A stretch of DNA of 64,000 nt. It comes from JAWLAT01 sp041395325 (GTDB lineage Bacteria > Pseudomonadota > Gammaproteobacteria > Xanthomonadales > SZUA-5). Location: the NCBI GenBank assembly GCA_041395325.1, contig JAWLAT010000022.1:16515-80514 (forward strand), given 5' to 3'. A program made the position numbers and the translations under genes. Shown here one piece after another: positions 43,429 to 52,252 of this stretch; the stretch's first letter is position 1, and every line of letters starts with the position of its first letter. The notes under the pieces were generated by a model, which was not told the DNA's origin, did no database searches, and worked only from the letters and a program-made list of their open reading frames with translations.

Positions 43429-44706
43429 ATGCGGCGCAGCTGCTCAGCCTGGCTAGCCTTGCTGCTGCTGAGCGGCTGCGCCTCGACCCCACCACCGCCG
43501 CCACCTGCTGAAAGCGGTTGGCTGTCCCAGACGGTTCCGGCCACGGCCTTGCCGGCGGTACTCCGCCTCCCCAACTGGCCGGCCACCACCGAGCAGCTGC
43601 GCACCACCTCGGCGTCGATCTATCTGGGCAATCTGGATGCCCGCATCACCCAGCTGGAAGGCGCCGATCACCGAGCCGCGGCGGTAGCCCAGGCACTGGC
43701 CAGCAGTCTGCTGCATCGCTACCGCATCCTCGGCCGCTGGCCCGATGTGGAACGCGCAGGTGCGTTGCTGCAGGCGGCCTTGCAGACCGCTCCGGAGTCG
43801 GCTTCGCTGCAACTGGAATGGGCCGGATGGCTGCTGCTGGTGCATCGCTTTGCCGACGCCGAAGCGGCCCTCGCCCGAGTGCAGGGCCTGCGCAGCAATG
43901 GCGCCGTGGTCGATGGTGCTCGCCTGGAGAACCTGCAGGAAGAGCTGGCGCTGGCGACCGGTCAGTACGAGCGCCTGGGTGAGGACTTCCGAGAGCCAGC
44001 CCGGCAGGCACCGGCAGAGTTCTACGCGCTGGCCGAACGGGCCTACGCCGCACTGCTGCATGGCGATCTGGATCTGGCCAGCCGGCTCTACTTCGAGGCC
44101 CAGCACCACTATCGCGACGTGGGTCCCTATCCGCTGGCCTGGCTGCATGTGCAGCAGGGCATTGCGCTGCTGCGGCACGGCCATTGCGCAGCCGCCGAAC
44201 CCTTCTTCCGAGCCGCCCACGAGCGCCTCCCGGGCTACGCCCTGGCCACCGAGCATCTGGCCGAGTGTCTGCTGGAAGTGCGTCAGGGCGACGAGGCACG
44301 AGCCCTGTATGAATCGGTGATCGCGCAAACCGACAACCCAGAGTACATCGCTGCGCTGGCCAGGCTGGAGGAGGCCGACGAGCGGCCCGAGCGCGCCGCG
44401 CTATTGCGATTGCAGGCCGATGAGCGCTGGGCGGCGTGGCTGGCCGCCTGGCCACAGGCACACGCCCAGCATGCGGCTCGCTATTACCTGGACACCGGCC
44501 GGCTGGACCAGGCCAGAGCGCTCGCCGAGCAGAATCTGCAATGGCGCCAGGACATCGACAGTCGATTGCTGATGATGGATGTGGCTACCGAACAGGGCGA
44601 CTCGGCGACCGTTTGTGCGCAATGGCAGCGGGTGCAGTCCACCGGGCTGAATGCACCGGAAGTCGTCACCTGGCGCGAACGGACGAGAAGCTGCCCGGCG
44701 CATTGA
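43429..44706 (+). CDS. TPR-repeat lipoprotein, partner of the DUF4331 protein
   Basis: The ATG at 43429, 4 bp after the DUF4331 stop, gives 425 residues. The signal peptide ends in lipobox LLLLSGC (Cys near 19), followed by a Pro run (STPPPPPPAES). About eight TPR-like helical pairs follow, e.g. DVERAGALLQAALQTAPESASLQLEWAGWLLL, DLDLASRLYFEAQHHYRDVG and QGDEARALYESVIAQTDNPEYIAALARLEEADE. It should be an envelope-anchored scaffold. Its coupling to DUF4331 implies a common job that is not known. Confidence 0.85.
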   Translation: MRRSCSAWLALLLLSGCASTPPPPPPAESGWLSQTVPATALPAVLRLPNWPATTEQLRTTSASIYLGNLDARITQLEGADHRAAAVAQALASSLLHRYRILGRWPDVERAGALLQAALQTAPESASLQLEWAGWLLLVHRFADAEAALARVQGLRSNGAVVDGARLENLQEELALATGQYERLGEDFREPARQAPAEFYALAERAYAALLHGDLDLASRLYFEAQHHYRDVGPYPLAWLHVQQGIALLRHGHCAAAEPFFRAAHERLPGYALATEHLAECLLEVRQGDEARALYESVIAQTDNPEYIAALARLEEADERPERAALLRLQADERWAAWLAAWPQAHAQHAARYYLDTGRLDQARALAEQNLQWRQDIDSRLLMMDVATEQGDSATVCAQWQRVQSTGLNAPEVVTWRERTRSCPAH

Positions 44707-44784
44707 GGGCCATAGTCCAGTTTCGTCGTCACCCGATCGGGCAGTCTTGCGTAGGCCCTGATTGCCTTTCATGCAGGAAGCATC

Positions 44785-45201
44785 ATGGGAATTCGTGCTG
44801 CGCTGATGATCGCCGGTCTGCTCCTCGCTGCGCTGCTGCCCGCCGCCGGCCAGGCGACGGCACTTCCGGAGTGGTGGCCGGGCGACGTCCAGCTGCCCGA
44901 ACAAGCCACGCTGGTGACTGTGGACGAGGCGCGGGAGAAGGGGCTACCGAAAGTGGAATTCCGTGTGCCGACCGAGGGGACGTCCGCGAAGGCGCTGATT
45001 GATGTCTTTGCTTCCGCTCTGGGTGAACGTGGCTGGACCATTGATCAGCGGCGTGCACGCTCGACTTCGGATTCGATCACGGCGACTCGGCGGGACATCG
45101 ACAAGCGGGTCATCATCACCGCCTGGGAACCCGGCACCCTTTTCAACAAGCACAAGGACGCCTACAAGCTGGAGGTGGTGGTCTATCGTTCAATTCCCTG
45201 A
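44785..45201 (+). CDS. Small secreted protein, unknown function
   Basis: The 138-residue protein has a clear signal peptide (MGIRAALMIAGLLLAALLPAAGQATA). The mature part of about 112 residues reads LPEWWPGDVQLPEQATLVTVDEA, then KVEFRVPTEGTSAKALIDVFASALGERGWTI and KRVIITAWEPG. It contains no Cys and looks like a single alpha/beta domain. No family is recognised. It stands 78 bp after the TPR lipoprotein gene and could share its transcript. The following gene converges on it with only 8 bp between the stops. Confidence 0.7.
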   Translation: MGIRAALMIAGLLLAALLPAAGQATALPEWWPGDVQLPEQATLVTVDEAREKGLPKVEFRVPTEGTSAKALIDVFASALGERGWTIDQRRARSTSDSITATRRDIDKRVIITAWEPGTLFNKHKDAYKLEVVVYRSIP

Positions 45202-45209
45202 CGGATGCC

Positions 45210-45959
45210 TCAGGGGCCGCGCAACTCCCGGCCGCTGCCGAGCTTGATCTTCGACGGTTCCCAACGCACTTCGAAACGCCCGGGCGCGCCGTTGGCGAAG
45301 GCCGTAGCCTGCTCGGATGCCGCCTGATTGAGCCGGGCGCAGTCGAACTCCTCGACCGAGCCGCTGCGCAGCGATGACTGCCGATCCACCCAACACAGAT
45401 CCAGCGGCAGGTAGGCCTCCGAGTCTCGGGCCTTGAGCGAACCCTGCAGCAGCTCGATGATCTCATCGGACGTGTTTTGGACACGAACGCGAACGATGAA
45501 GACCGGATGGCTGGCACGTGCGGCGCCCGCCGATTCGCCTCGCCGTGCCGCCAGGGCCTCGGGTGAAAGCACTTCGGCGCGCACCAGTTCCACCTTGGCA
45601 ATCGCCCGCAGCGGCGCCCAGGCGGCGTCTCGCTCATTGGCCAACGCATCGCTGCGCACCTGCTGGTCGGCCATGCGAACACGATAGGCTCGCTCCAGTT
45701 CGATGGCCTGCGCAAAGGTCCGCGCGGTCAGCGGCTCATCCGGATCGGCCCATTCCTGCGGCAGCACGTCACCACGACTGCGCCGCACATAGTCCTCGAC
45801 CAGTTGCCGCTCTTCAGCGCTCAGCTCGGCCAGTTCAGCCTGCACCGAGGACAAATCATCGGTGCCGAACGGCAGGGCGGTATCACGTGGGTCGGCCAGC
45901 CAGCGCCAGAGCCCGATCACCAGCACCGGCAACAGCAGGATCAACAACAGCCGCTTCAT
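45210..45959 (-). CDS. Membrane-anchored protein, unknown function
   Basis: The 249-residue protein has an N-terminal membrane helix (MKRLLLILLLPVLVIGLWRWL), which has no lipobox. A helical charged middle follows (SSVQAELAELSAEERQLVEDYVRRSRGDVLP; ELERAYRVRMADQQVRSDALANERDAAWA), then a C-terminal beta-rich domain (HPVFIVRVRVQNTSDEIIELLQGSL) that resembles a FxLYD-like or DUF domain of the immunoglobulin type (inference). Two Cys (LCWVD and DCARL) may pair. It stands alone between convergent and divergent neighbours. Unrecognised. Confidence 0.65.
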   Translation of the reverse strand: MKRLLLILLLPVLVIGLWRWLADPRDTALPFGTDDLSSVQAELAELSAEERQLVEDYVRRSRGDVLPQEWADPDEPLTARTFAQAIELERAYRVRMADQQVRSDALANERDAAWAPLRAIAKVELVRAEVLSPEALAARRGESAGAARASHPVFIVRVRVQNTSDEIIELLQGSLKARDSEAYLPLDLCWVDRQSSLRSGSVEEFDCARLNQAASEQATAFANGAPGRFEVRWEPSKIKLGSGRELRGP

Positions 45960-46044
45960 CGCGAAGGTTCCTCAGGGTAGACCGCGGGAGGGCCCGCGAC
46001 TTGTCCGCGCGGACCAGAACGAGGATCGGTGTCGCGCCGGGCCG

Positions 46045-47100
46045 TCAGCGCAGGCTGGCGTTGACCTTGGCCAGCACGTTGCCACCCGGACACAGATCAG
46101 CCTCGGCCAGGCTGTTCAGCGGCAGCTGACTGGTCTGCAGATGATCGTGCAGATCCTCGGCCTGCGGATCGACGTAGAGCAATCCGGTGACCAGCTCGCC
46201 GGCCGCCTGGCGCTGGGCGATGTGATTCATGGCCCCCAGGCGATCGCGCGGATCATAGTCGGCGGCCAACTTGCGCAGGCGCAGCCGGCTGCCATCGTGC
46301 TGGGTGATCTCGATGACCTGGCCGGCGTCGTAGTCGACTTCGATGGGGTCGCGACCGGTGATCACATCCAGCCGGTTGACTGCGGCGTTGTGCTCGCGCA
46401 CGAAGTCATAGCTGCGGGTGCTGCCGCCGTGGTTGTTGAAGGCCACGCAGGGACTGATCAGATCGAGGAAAGCCGACCCCTTGTGCGCGATCGCCGCCTT
46501 GATCAGCGGCACCAGCTGCGCCTTGTCACCGGAGAATCCGCGTGCCACGAAGCTGGCACCCAGCTGCAGTGCCAGACTGATCATGTCGATTGGTGAATCG
46601 GCGTTGATGACGCCGCGCTTGGAGGCCGATCCCTGATCGGCCGTGGCCGAAAACTGGCCCTTGGTCAGCCCGTAGACGCCATTGTTCTCGACGATGTAGA
46701 CCATGTTGACGCCGCGGCGAATCGCGTGGACGAACTGGCCGATACCAATCGAGGCCGAATCGCCATCGCCAGAGACGCCGAGGTAGAGCAGTTCGCGGTT
46801 GGCCAGGCAGGCCCCGGTCAGCACCGACGGCATGCGTCCATGCACGGTATTGAAGCCATGCGACTGACCGAGGAAATAGTCCGGCGTCTTCGATGAGCAG
46901 CCAATGCCCGACAGCTTGGCCACCCGGTGCGGCTGGATATCCAGTTCCCAGCAGGCCTGGATGATGGCCGCCGAGATCGAGTCGTGACCACAGCCGGCAC
47001 AGAGCGTGGAGATCTTGCCCTCGTAGTCGCGGCGGGTGAAACCGACGCCGTTCTGGCGCAGGCTGGGATGATGCAGGGCGGGCTTGGCGATGTAGGTCAT
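46045..47100 (-). CDS. korB: 2-oxoacid:ferredoxin oxidoreductase, beta subunit
   Basis: The 351-residue subunit binds TPP and a [4Fe-4S] cluster. The cluster Cys lie in TLCAGCGHDSISA (34 and 37) and SGIGCSSK (near 67). The TPP signature is VSGDGDSASIGIGQFVHAIRRG with VENNGVYGLTKGQ. Substrate is probably 2-oxoglutarate (or another 2-oxoacid) oxidised to the acyl-CoA with reduction of ferredoxin or the linked flavoprotein. It follows korA after a 72-bp gap that contains a CAGGG-rich repeat. Substrate choice is not fixed by these motifs. Confidence 0.93.
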   Translation of the reverse strand: MTYIAKPALHHPSLRQNGVGFTRRDYEGKISTLCAGCGHDSISAAIIQACWELDIQPHRVAKLSGIGCSSKTPDYFLGQSHGFNTVHGRMPSVLTGACLANRELLYLGVSGDGDSASIGIGQFVHAIRRGVNMVYIVENNGVYGLTKGQFSATADQGSASKRGVINADSPIDMISLALQLGASFVARGFSGDKAQLVPLIKAAIAHKGSAFLDLISPCVAFNNHGGSTRSYDFVREHNAAVNRLDVITGRDPIEVDYDAGQVIEITQHDGSRLRLRKLAADYDPRDRLGAMNHIAQRQAAGELVTGLLYVDPQAEDLHDHLQTSQLPLNSLAEADLCPGGNVLAKVNASLR

Positions 47101-47172
47101 CTGGTCAGGGCTCAGGGCACAGGGCCCAGCGACAGGCAGACCGACCGAGCAGGGTCGGGAGTGGAGATCTGG

Positions 47173-49038
47173 TCATGCCGGGACAGCCGGCTTGCCGGGT
47201 GTCGCGGCCGGTTGTGGTTGCCGCGGCGGGCTGCTGCCCGGAGCAATGCGGCGGCTGATTTCGGCGCTGATGTAGCGGGCGGTGATCGGCGTGCCGTCGT
47301 AGTGCAGGATCGCGATCAAGCGGGCCGGGTCGATTTCCAGCTCATTGATCAACAAGGTGCGCATCTGGCCGTCACGGTTCTGCTCGACGACGAAAACCTG
47401 CTCGTGGGCGGCGATGAACTCGGCGACCAGTTCCGGGAACGGATAGGCACGCAGCCGCAGCAGGTCCAGCGCCAGCCCCTGGCCCTGCAGCAGCACCGCG
47501 GCCTCGGCCATGGCCGGGCTGGTGGAGCCGAAATAGATCACGCCAGTGGACGTCCGGCCCGTGGCGCTGTGCAGCTCCGGTTGCGGCACCAGATCGCGGG
47601 CGGTGTTGAATTTCCGCAGCAGCCGTTCGGCGTTGTAGATGTAGTCGGCACCACGCTCGGAATAGCGGGCGTAGGCATCGCGCGTGGTGCCGCGGGTGAA
47701 GAAGCTGCCGCGGCTGGGATGGGTGGCCGGCAAGGTGCGGTAGGGAATGCCGTCGCCATCAACATCCAGATAGCGGCCAAACTCGCGGCCGGCCTCCAGA
47801 TCTTCGGCGCTCATCAGCTTGCCGCGGTCGTAGCGACGCTGCTCGTCCCAGACAAAGGGCCGGCACAGCCGCTGGTTCATGCCGATGTCCAGATCGGTCA
47901 TCACGAACACCGGGGTTTGCAGCCGGTCGGCCAGGTCCAGCGCCGTGGCCGCCATCTCAAAGCACTCGGTGGGGTCCTCCGGCAGCAGCAGCACATGGCG
48001 GGTATCGCCGTGGCTGGCATAGGCGGCCGACAGCAGATCGGATTGCTGGGTTCGCGTCGGCATGCCGGTGGAAGGACCACCGCGTTGCACGTCGATGATC
48101 GTGCAGGGAATCTCGGCGAAATAGGCCAGGCCCAGGAACTCGCTCATCAGCGAGATGCCCGGGCCGGAGGTGGCGGTGAAGGCGCGCGCCCCGTTCCAGC
48201 CGGCACCGACCACCATGCCGATCGAGGCGATCTCGTCCTCGGCCTGCACCACCGCGTAGCGGCGCTCGCCGCCTTCGGCATCGACACGGAACTTCTGGCA
48301 GTACTTCTCGAAGGCTTCGGCCAGCGACGACGAGGGCGTGATCGGATACCAGGCGCAGACCGTGGCACCGCCATAGACGCAACCCAGCGCCGCGGCGGCA
48401 TTGCCATCGACGAAGATCCGTTCACCGACCTGGTCAGCGCGGCGCACGCGCAGGCCGATGGGTGGCAGTGCCGCGGCCTGCTCGCGACCGATGTTGAGCG
48501 CCTTGCGATTGGGCTCAAGCAGCTTTTCCTTGCCCTTGTACTGCTCACCGAAGAGCTTTTCGATCTCGCCAGGGTCCATGTCCAGCAGCACGCTGAGGGC
48601 GCCGACATACATGATGTTCTTGAACAGCTGTCGCTGCCGCGCATCGCTGAAGGCCTCGGCGCACAGGCGGGTCAGCGGCAGACCGATCACCTGGATGTCC
48701 TGACGCAGATTGGCCGGCAGCGGCCGCGAACTGTCGTAGAACAGATAGCCGCCGGGTCCGATCTCGGCGACATCGGCATCCCAGGTCTGCGGGTTCATCG
48801 CCACCATCAGATCGACGCCGCCGCGACGGCCCAGCCAGCCGGCCTCGCAGACCCGCACCTCATACCAGGTGGGCAGCCCCTGGATGTTGGAGGGGAAGAT
48901 GTTGCGCGGGCTCACCGGCACGCCCATTCGCAGGATGGCCTTGGCAAACAGCTCGTTGGCCGAGGCCGAACCCGAACCGTTGACGTTGGCAAACTTGACG
49001 ACGAAATCGTTGACGGCGCTGATCGGTGCAGTGCTCAA
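47173..49038 (-). CDS. korA: 2-oxoacid:ferredoxin oxidoreductase, fused gamma-alpha subunit
   Basis: The 621-residue protein combines an N-terminal gamma domain (about 1-195: ANELFAKAILRMGVPVSPRNIFPSNIQGLPTWY) with the alpha (pyrimidine) domain from about 215, with DGNAAAALGCVYGGATVCAWYPITPSSSLAEAFEKYC and AFTATSGPGISLMSEFLGLAYFAEIP. The IDVQRGGPSTGMPTRTQQSDLL block is the usual CoA/TPP site. Together with korB it is a full enzyme that can work with oxygen-tolerant ferredoxin chemistry. It starts 40 bp after the flavoprotein gene. Confidence 0.93.
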   Translation of the reverse strand: MSTAPISAVNDFVVKFANVNGSGSASANELFAKAILRMGVPVSPRNIFPSNIQGLPTWYEVRVCEAGWLGRRGGVDLMVAMNPQTWDADVAEIGPGGYLFYDSSRPLPANLRQDIQVIGLPLTRLCAEAFSDARQRQLFKNIMYVGALSVLLDMDPGEIEKLFGEQYKGKEKLLEPNRKALNIGREQAAALPPIGLRVRRADQVGERIFVDGNAAAALGCVYGGATVCAWYPITPSSSLAEAFEKYCQKFRVDAEGGERRYAVVQAEDEIASIGMVVGAGWNGARAFTATSGPGISLMSEFLGLAYFAEIPCTIIDVQRGGPSTGMPTRTQQSDLLSAAYASHGDTRHVLLLPEDPTECFEMAATALDLADRLQTPVFVMTDLDIGMNQRLCRPFVWDEQRRYDRGKLMSAEDLEAGREFGRYLDVDGDGIPYRTLPATHPSRGSFFTRGTTRDAYARYSERGADYIYNAERLLRKFNTARDLVPQPELHSATGRTSTGVIYFGSTSPAMAEAAVLLQGQGLALDLLRLRAYPFPELVAEFIAAHEQVFVVEQNRDGQMRTLLINELEIDPARLIAILHYDGTPITARYISAEISRRIAPGSSPPRQPQPAATPGKPAVPA

Positions 49039-49078
49039 GCGAGGTGCTCCGCGGCAGAAAGTGGGAAGGCGGACATGC

Positions 49079-50899
49079 TCAGGCCGCTCGGGCAGCCGCT
49101 GGCGGTCGACAACCGGGACCGGCGTGGGTCATTTCCAGCAGGAATTTCTGCATGTCCCAGGCACCGGTGGGGCAGCGCTCGGCGCACAAGCCGCAGTGCA
49201 GGCAGACATCCTCGTCCTTGACCATGATGCGTTGGGTCTTCAGTTCGTCCGAGACGTACAGATCCTGGTCGGTGTTCAACGCTGGGGCGGTCAGCCGCAG
49301 ACGCAGCTCAGGCTCCTCGCCATTGGCGGTGAAGCTGATGCAATCCATCGGACAGATGTCGACACAGGCATCGCATTCGATGCACTTGTCCTTCAGGAAC
49401 ACGGTCTGCACATCGCAGTTCAGGCAGCGCGCCGCTTCCTTCCAGGCGGTGGCTTCGTCGAAGCCCAGCTCCACCTCCAGCGCAATGTTGCCCAGGGTCT
49501 GCTCGCTCGGCGCCCAGGGCACGACGTGGCGCGTATCCAGGGCAACGGCGTTGTCGTAGCTCCACTCGTGAATGCCCATCTTCTGCGATTGCAGATGCAC
49601 CATCGGCGGTGGACGCTGGGCCGGATCCTCACCGCGCAACTGCTTGTCGATCGAGACCGCCGCTTCGTGACCGTGTGCGACGGCCCAGATGATGTTCTTC
49701 GGCCCGAAAGCCGCGTCGCCGCCGAAATAGACGCCGGAGCGGGTCGATTGCAGCGTCTGCGGATCCAGCACCGGCAGACCCCAGCGGTCGAACTCGATGC
49801 CGATGTCGCGCTCGATCCAGGGGAAGGCATTCTCCTGCCCGACGGCGATCAGCACCTCATCGCAATCGTGAATGACGTCGGGCTCACCGGTCGGCACCAG
49901 CCGGCGCCGGCCGGACTCGTCGAACTCCGCCCGCACCGCTTCGAAGGCCATGCCGGTCAACCTGCCCTGCTCGTGCAGGAAAGCCTTCGGCACCAGGTAG
50001 TTGAGAATCGGGATGCCTTCGTGCTGGGCGTCTTCCTTCTCCCACGGGCTGGCCTTCATCTCGTCGAAGCCCGAGCGCACGATGACCTTGACCTCCTCGC
50101 CGCCCAAGCGACGGGCCGAGCGGCAGCAGTCCATCGCGGTGTTGCCGCCGCCGAGCACGATCACCCGTCGGCCCACCTCGGTGATGTGGCCAAAGGACAC
50201 TGACGCCAACCAGTCGATGCCAACGTGGATCTGCTTCGCGGCCTCCTGGCGGCCCGGCAGCTCCAGGTCGCGACCGCGTGGTGCACCACAGCCGACGAAG
50301 ACCGCATCGAAGTTCTGCGCCAGCAGATCCTTGAGCGAATCGATGCGCTGGTGGGAACGGAAGTCCACGCCCAGGTCGAGGATGTAGCCCACTTCCTCGT
50401 CGATCACGGACTCCGGCAGGCGAAAGCGCGGGATCTGCGTACGAATGAAACCACCGGCGCGGGCTTCGCCGTCGAACACGGTCACGGCATAGCCTTCCAC
50501 CGCCAGATCGCGCGCCACCGCCAGCGAGGCCGGACCGGCGCCGACGCAGGCCACCCGCTTGCCGTTGGCGGGCTTGGCCTTGGGCATCCGATCGGCCACG
50601 TCGCCCTTGTTGTCGGCACAGACGCGCTTGAGTCGGCAGATGGCCACCGGCTCGGGCTTGTCGCCGTTGTTCTCCTCCACCCGCCCGCGCCGACAGGCCG
50701 GTTCACAGGGCCGGTCGCAGGTGCGTCCCAGCACACCGGGGAAGACGTTCGAATACCAGTTGACCAGATAGGCATCGGCGTGACGGCCGGCCGCGATCAG
50801 GCGGATGTACTCGGGGACGGGCGTATGCGCTGGGCAGGCCCACTGGCAGTCGACGACCTTGTGGAAATAGTCCGGCTGACCGATATCCGTTGGCTTCAC
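49079..50899 (-). CDS. GltD-like FAD/NAD(P) oxidoreductase with N-terminal Cys motif and C-terminal 2x[4Fe-4S] ferredoxin domain
   Basis: The 606-residue protein carries the glutamate-synthase small-chain N-terminal iron-sulfur motif (CQWACPAHTPVPEYI near 18-32; GRTCDRPCEPACRRG near 58-72), an FAD Rossmann site (VGAGPASLAVARDLA, about 117-131), and an NAD(P) site (VIVLGGGNTAMDCCRSARRLGG). The C-terminal ferredoxin domain has CIECDACVDICPMDC and CLHCGLCAERCPTGAW. It lies 40 bp upstream of korA and korB, so it probably links 2-oxoacid oxidation to NAD(P)H. There is no glutaminase part, so it is not GltBD. The coupling is inferred from context. Confidence 0.93.
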   Translation of the reverse strand: MKPTDIGQPDYFHKVVDCQWACPAHTPVPEYIRLIAAGRHADAYLVNWYSNVFPGVLGRTCDRPCEPACRRGRVEENNGDKPEPVAICRLKRVCADNKGDVADRMPKAKPANGKRVACVGAGPASLAVARDLAVEGYAVTVFDGEARAGGFIRTQIPRFRLPESVIDEEVGYILDLGVDFRSHQRIDSLKDLLAQNFDAVFVGCGAPRGRDLELPGRQEAAKQIHVGIDWLASVSFGHITEVGRRVIVLGGGNTAMDCCRSARRLGGEEVKVIVRSGFDEMKASPWEKEDAQHEGIPILNYLVPKAFLHEQGRLTGMAFEAVRAEFDESGRRRLVPTGEPDVIHDCDEVLIAVGQENAFPWIERDIGIEFDRWGLPVLDPQTLQSTRSGVYFGGDAAFGPKNIIWAVAHGHEAAVSIDKQLRGEDPAQRPPPMVHLQSQKMGIHEWSYDNAVALDTRHVVPWAPSEQTLGNIALEVELGFDEATAWKEAARCLNCDVQTVFLKDKCIECDACVDICPMDCISFTANGEEPELRLRLTAPALNTDQDLYVSDELKTQRIMVKDEDVCLHCGLCAERCPTGAWDMQKFLLEMTHAGPGCRPPAAARAA

Positions 50900-51030
50900 A
50901 ACGCCCTCCCTCCCAGGGTCATCGTGGCGGGCCGCCCGCGACCCGGCCGCAGTCTAGCAGGCAGGCCGCGCGATGTTGCGGGCTGATGACAGCCCTGGCG
51001 CAGACCGCCGGCGGTTCATCCCTCGAAGCG

Positions 51031-52119
51031 CTATTCGAAGCCATCGACCAGCAGCTGATCAAAGGACGGTTCGCTGCGCACACAGTCGTAGGTTTCGGCG
51101 ATGCGCGCGCCGGTGTCGATGACCTCGAAGTCGCTGGCCAGCACGTCCGCCGCTCCCGGAGTCATGTCGAAGACGCGAGAATCGATGCCCAGGCTGGCCC
51201 AGCTGTGGTCGGTGTTGCGGTCGCTCTCGGCCGTCAGCGCCACCGTGCCGCCATCGGCCAGCACAATGCCGTAGCGCTGCATCGTGCGCAGGATCACTTG
51301 CGCGGCCGGGTTGTAGCCGGTCATCGGAAAGTTGGCGCGCAGCCGCATGCGCACACCGTAGGGAACACTGCCCACCGGACCGGACGGTCCACCGGCATGG
51401 GTGGCAGGTCGCACGTACAAGCGACCGGCCACACCGCCGAGCAAATTGTCGTTGGCCATCCGCGCGTTGGGCAGGATGAAGCGGATCGCATGGCCCAGAT
51501 CGGAATCGGCGCCCGCCTGCACCGCCGCGTGCACCTCGTCGGCGTTGAACAGCAAGGGCGCGATCGGAAATCCAGCCGCGTCGGCACTGGTGCAGTGATC
51601 GCCTCGACCGGTGGCCGGGTAGAGACCATCGAGCCGCCACAGTGCCAGGCACTGACTTTCGATGCCGCTGCCCGTCACGTTGGTGCGGTAGACCTCGAAC
51701 AACTCGTTACCGCGCACCACCAGCAAGTGGCAGTCGCCGCCGAGATTGTTGCAGCTGTAGCCATTCTGCCCCTCGATGGCCCCGCCGACTGGCAGCGGCA
51801 CCGCTGAGGTCAACGGCTCGCAGTCGGGCAGGTAGTAGGCATCGTCCGGATTGCCCGAGGGAATCGAGATGATCGACTGGGTCGCCGTCCCGCCGGTGGC
51901 GTAGTTGACGTGGTTGGAGAAGTCGATCTGCAACCGGCCATTGCCAAAGCCACCCAGACCCGACAGCGTGCCGATCATGCCGGCCGAATTCGGATGCAAT
52001 GCCGCGCTGTCCACGCGCTGATACCAGACAGAGCCGGGGTGCATCCGCGGCAGGGGTGCCGCCGTGACGACGCTCGTGAGCAGCAGCGCAAATCCGATTG
52101 ACCACCGCTTTGACAGCAC
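51031..52119 (-). CDS. Secreted protein with C-terminal DGFE motif, unknown function
   Basis: The GTG at 52119 has an AGGGGG ribosome site 6 bases upstream; a TTG at 52143 is a weaker choice. The 362-residue protein has a signal peptide (RWSIGFALLLTSVVTAA). Its mature part contains NHVNYATGGTATQSIISIP, several Cys (YSCNNLGGDCHLL, ESQCLALW, GDHCTSAD), VRMRLRANFPMTGYNPAAQVILRTMQRYGIVLADGGTVAL, and ends in FDQLLVDGFE. The part around AAQVILRTMQRYGIVLADGG resembles a motif shared by many secreted bacterial proteins of unknown role. The C-terminal DGFE is shared with the RCC1-like protein at 60587. Confidence 0.75.
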   Translation of the reverse strand: MLSKRWSIGFALLLTSVVTAAPLPRMHPGSVWYQRVDSAALHPNSAGMIGTLSGLGGFGNGRLQIDFSNHVNYATGGTATQSIISIPSGNPDDAYYLPDCEPLTSAVPLPVGGAIEGQNGYSCNNLGGDCHLLVVRGNELFEVYRTNVTGSGIESQCLALWRLDGLYPATGRGDHCTSADAAGFPIAPLLFNADEVHAAVQAGADSDLGHAIRFILPNARMANDNLLGGVAGRLYVRPATHAGGPSGPVGSVPYGVRMRLRANFPMTGYNPAAQVILRTMQRYGIVLADGGTVALTAESDRNTDHSWASLGIDSRVFDMTPGAADVLASDFEVIDTGARIAETYDCVRSEPSFDQLLVDGFE

Positions 52120-52252
52120 CTTGGCCCCCTGACGCCCGTGCAATAGGGCGGGTCATGCGGACACCCGCCGCGGCCGATGATGATCCTGTGACCGGCACCA
52201 AAGCGTCGACTCCGTCACAGCTGCAATGGATTCTGGTCCTTCGGAGGCGGTT

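Noticed and set aside
41925..43607. A 560-codon minus-strand frame opposite the DUF4331 gene
   Set aside because: Rich in Asp/Val/Gln, no start signal, and the plus strand has AGGAGG plus signal peptide.
42003..44706. DUF4331 and TPR lipoprotein as a defence system
   Set aside because: Both are exported and have no nucleic-acid-binding or nuclease motif.
46927..49221. A 764-codon plus-strand frame opposite korA and korB
   Set aside because: Mirror of korA codon bias; no recognisable protein feature.
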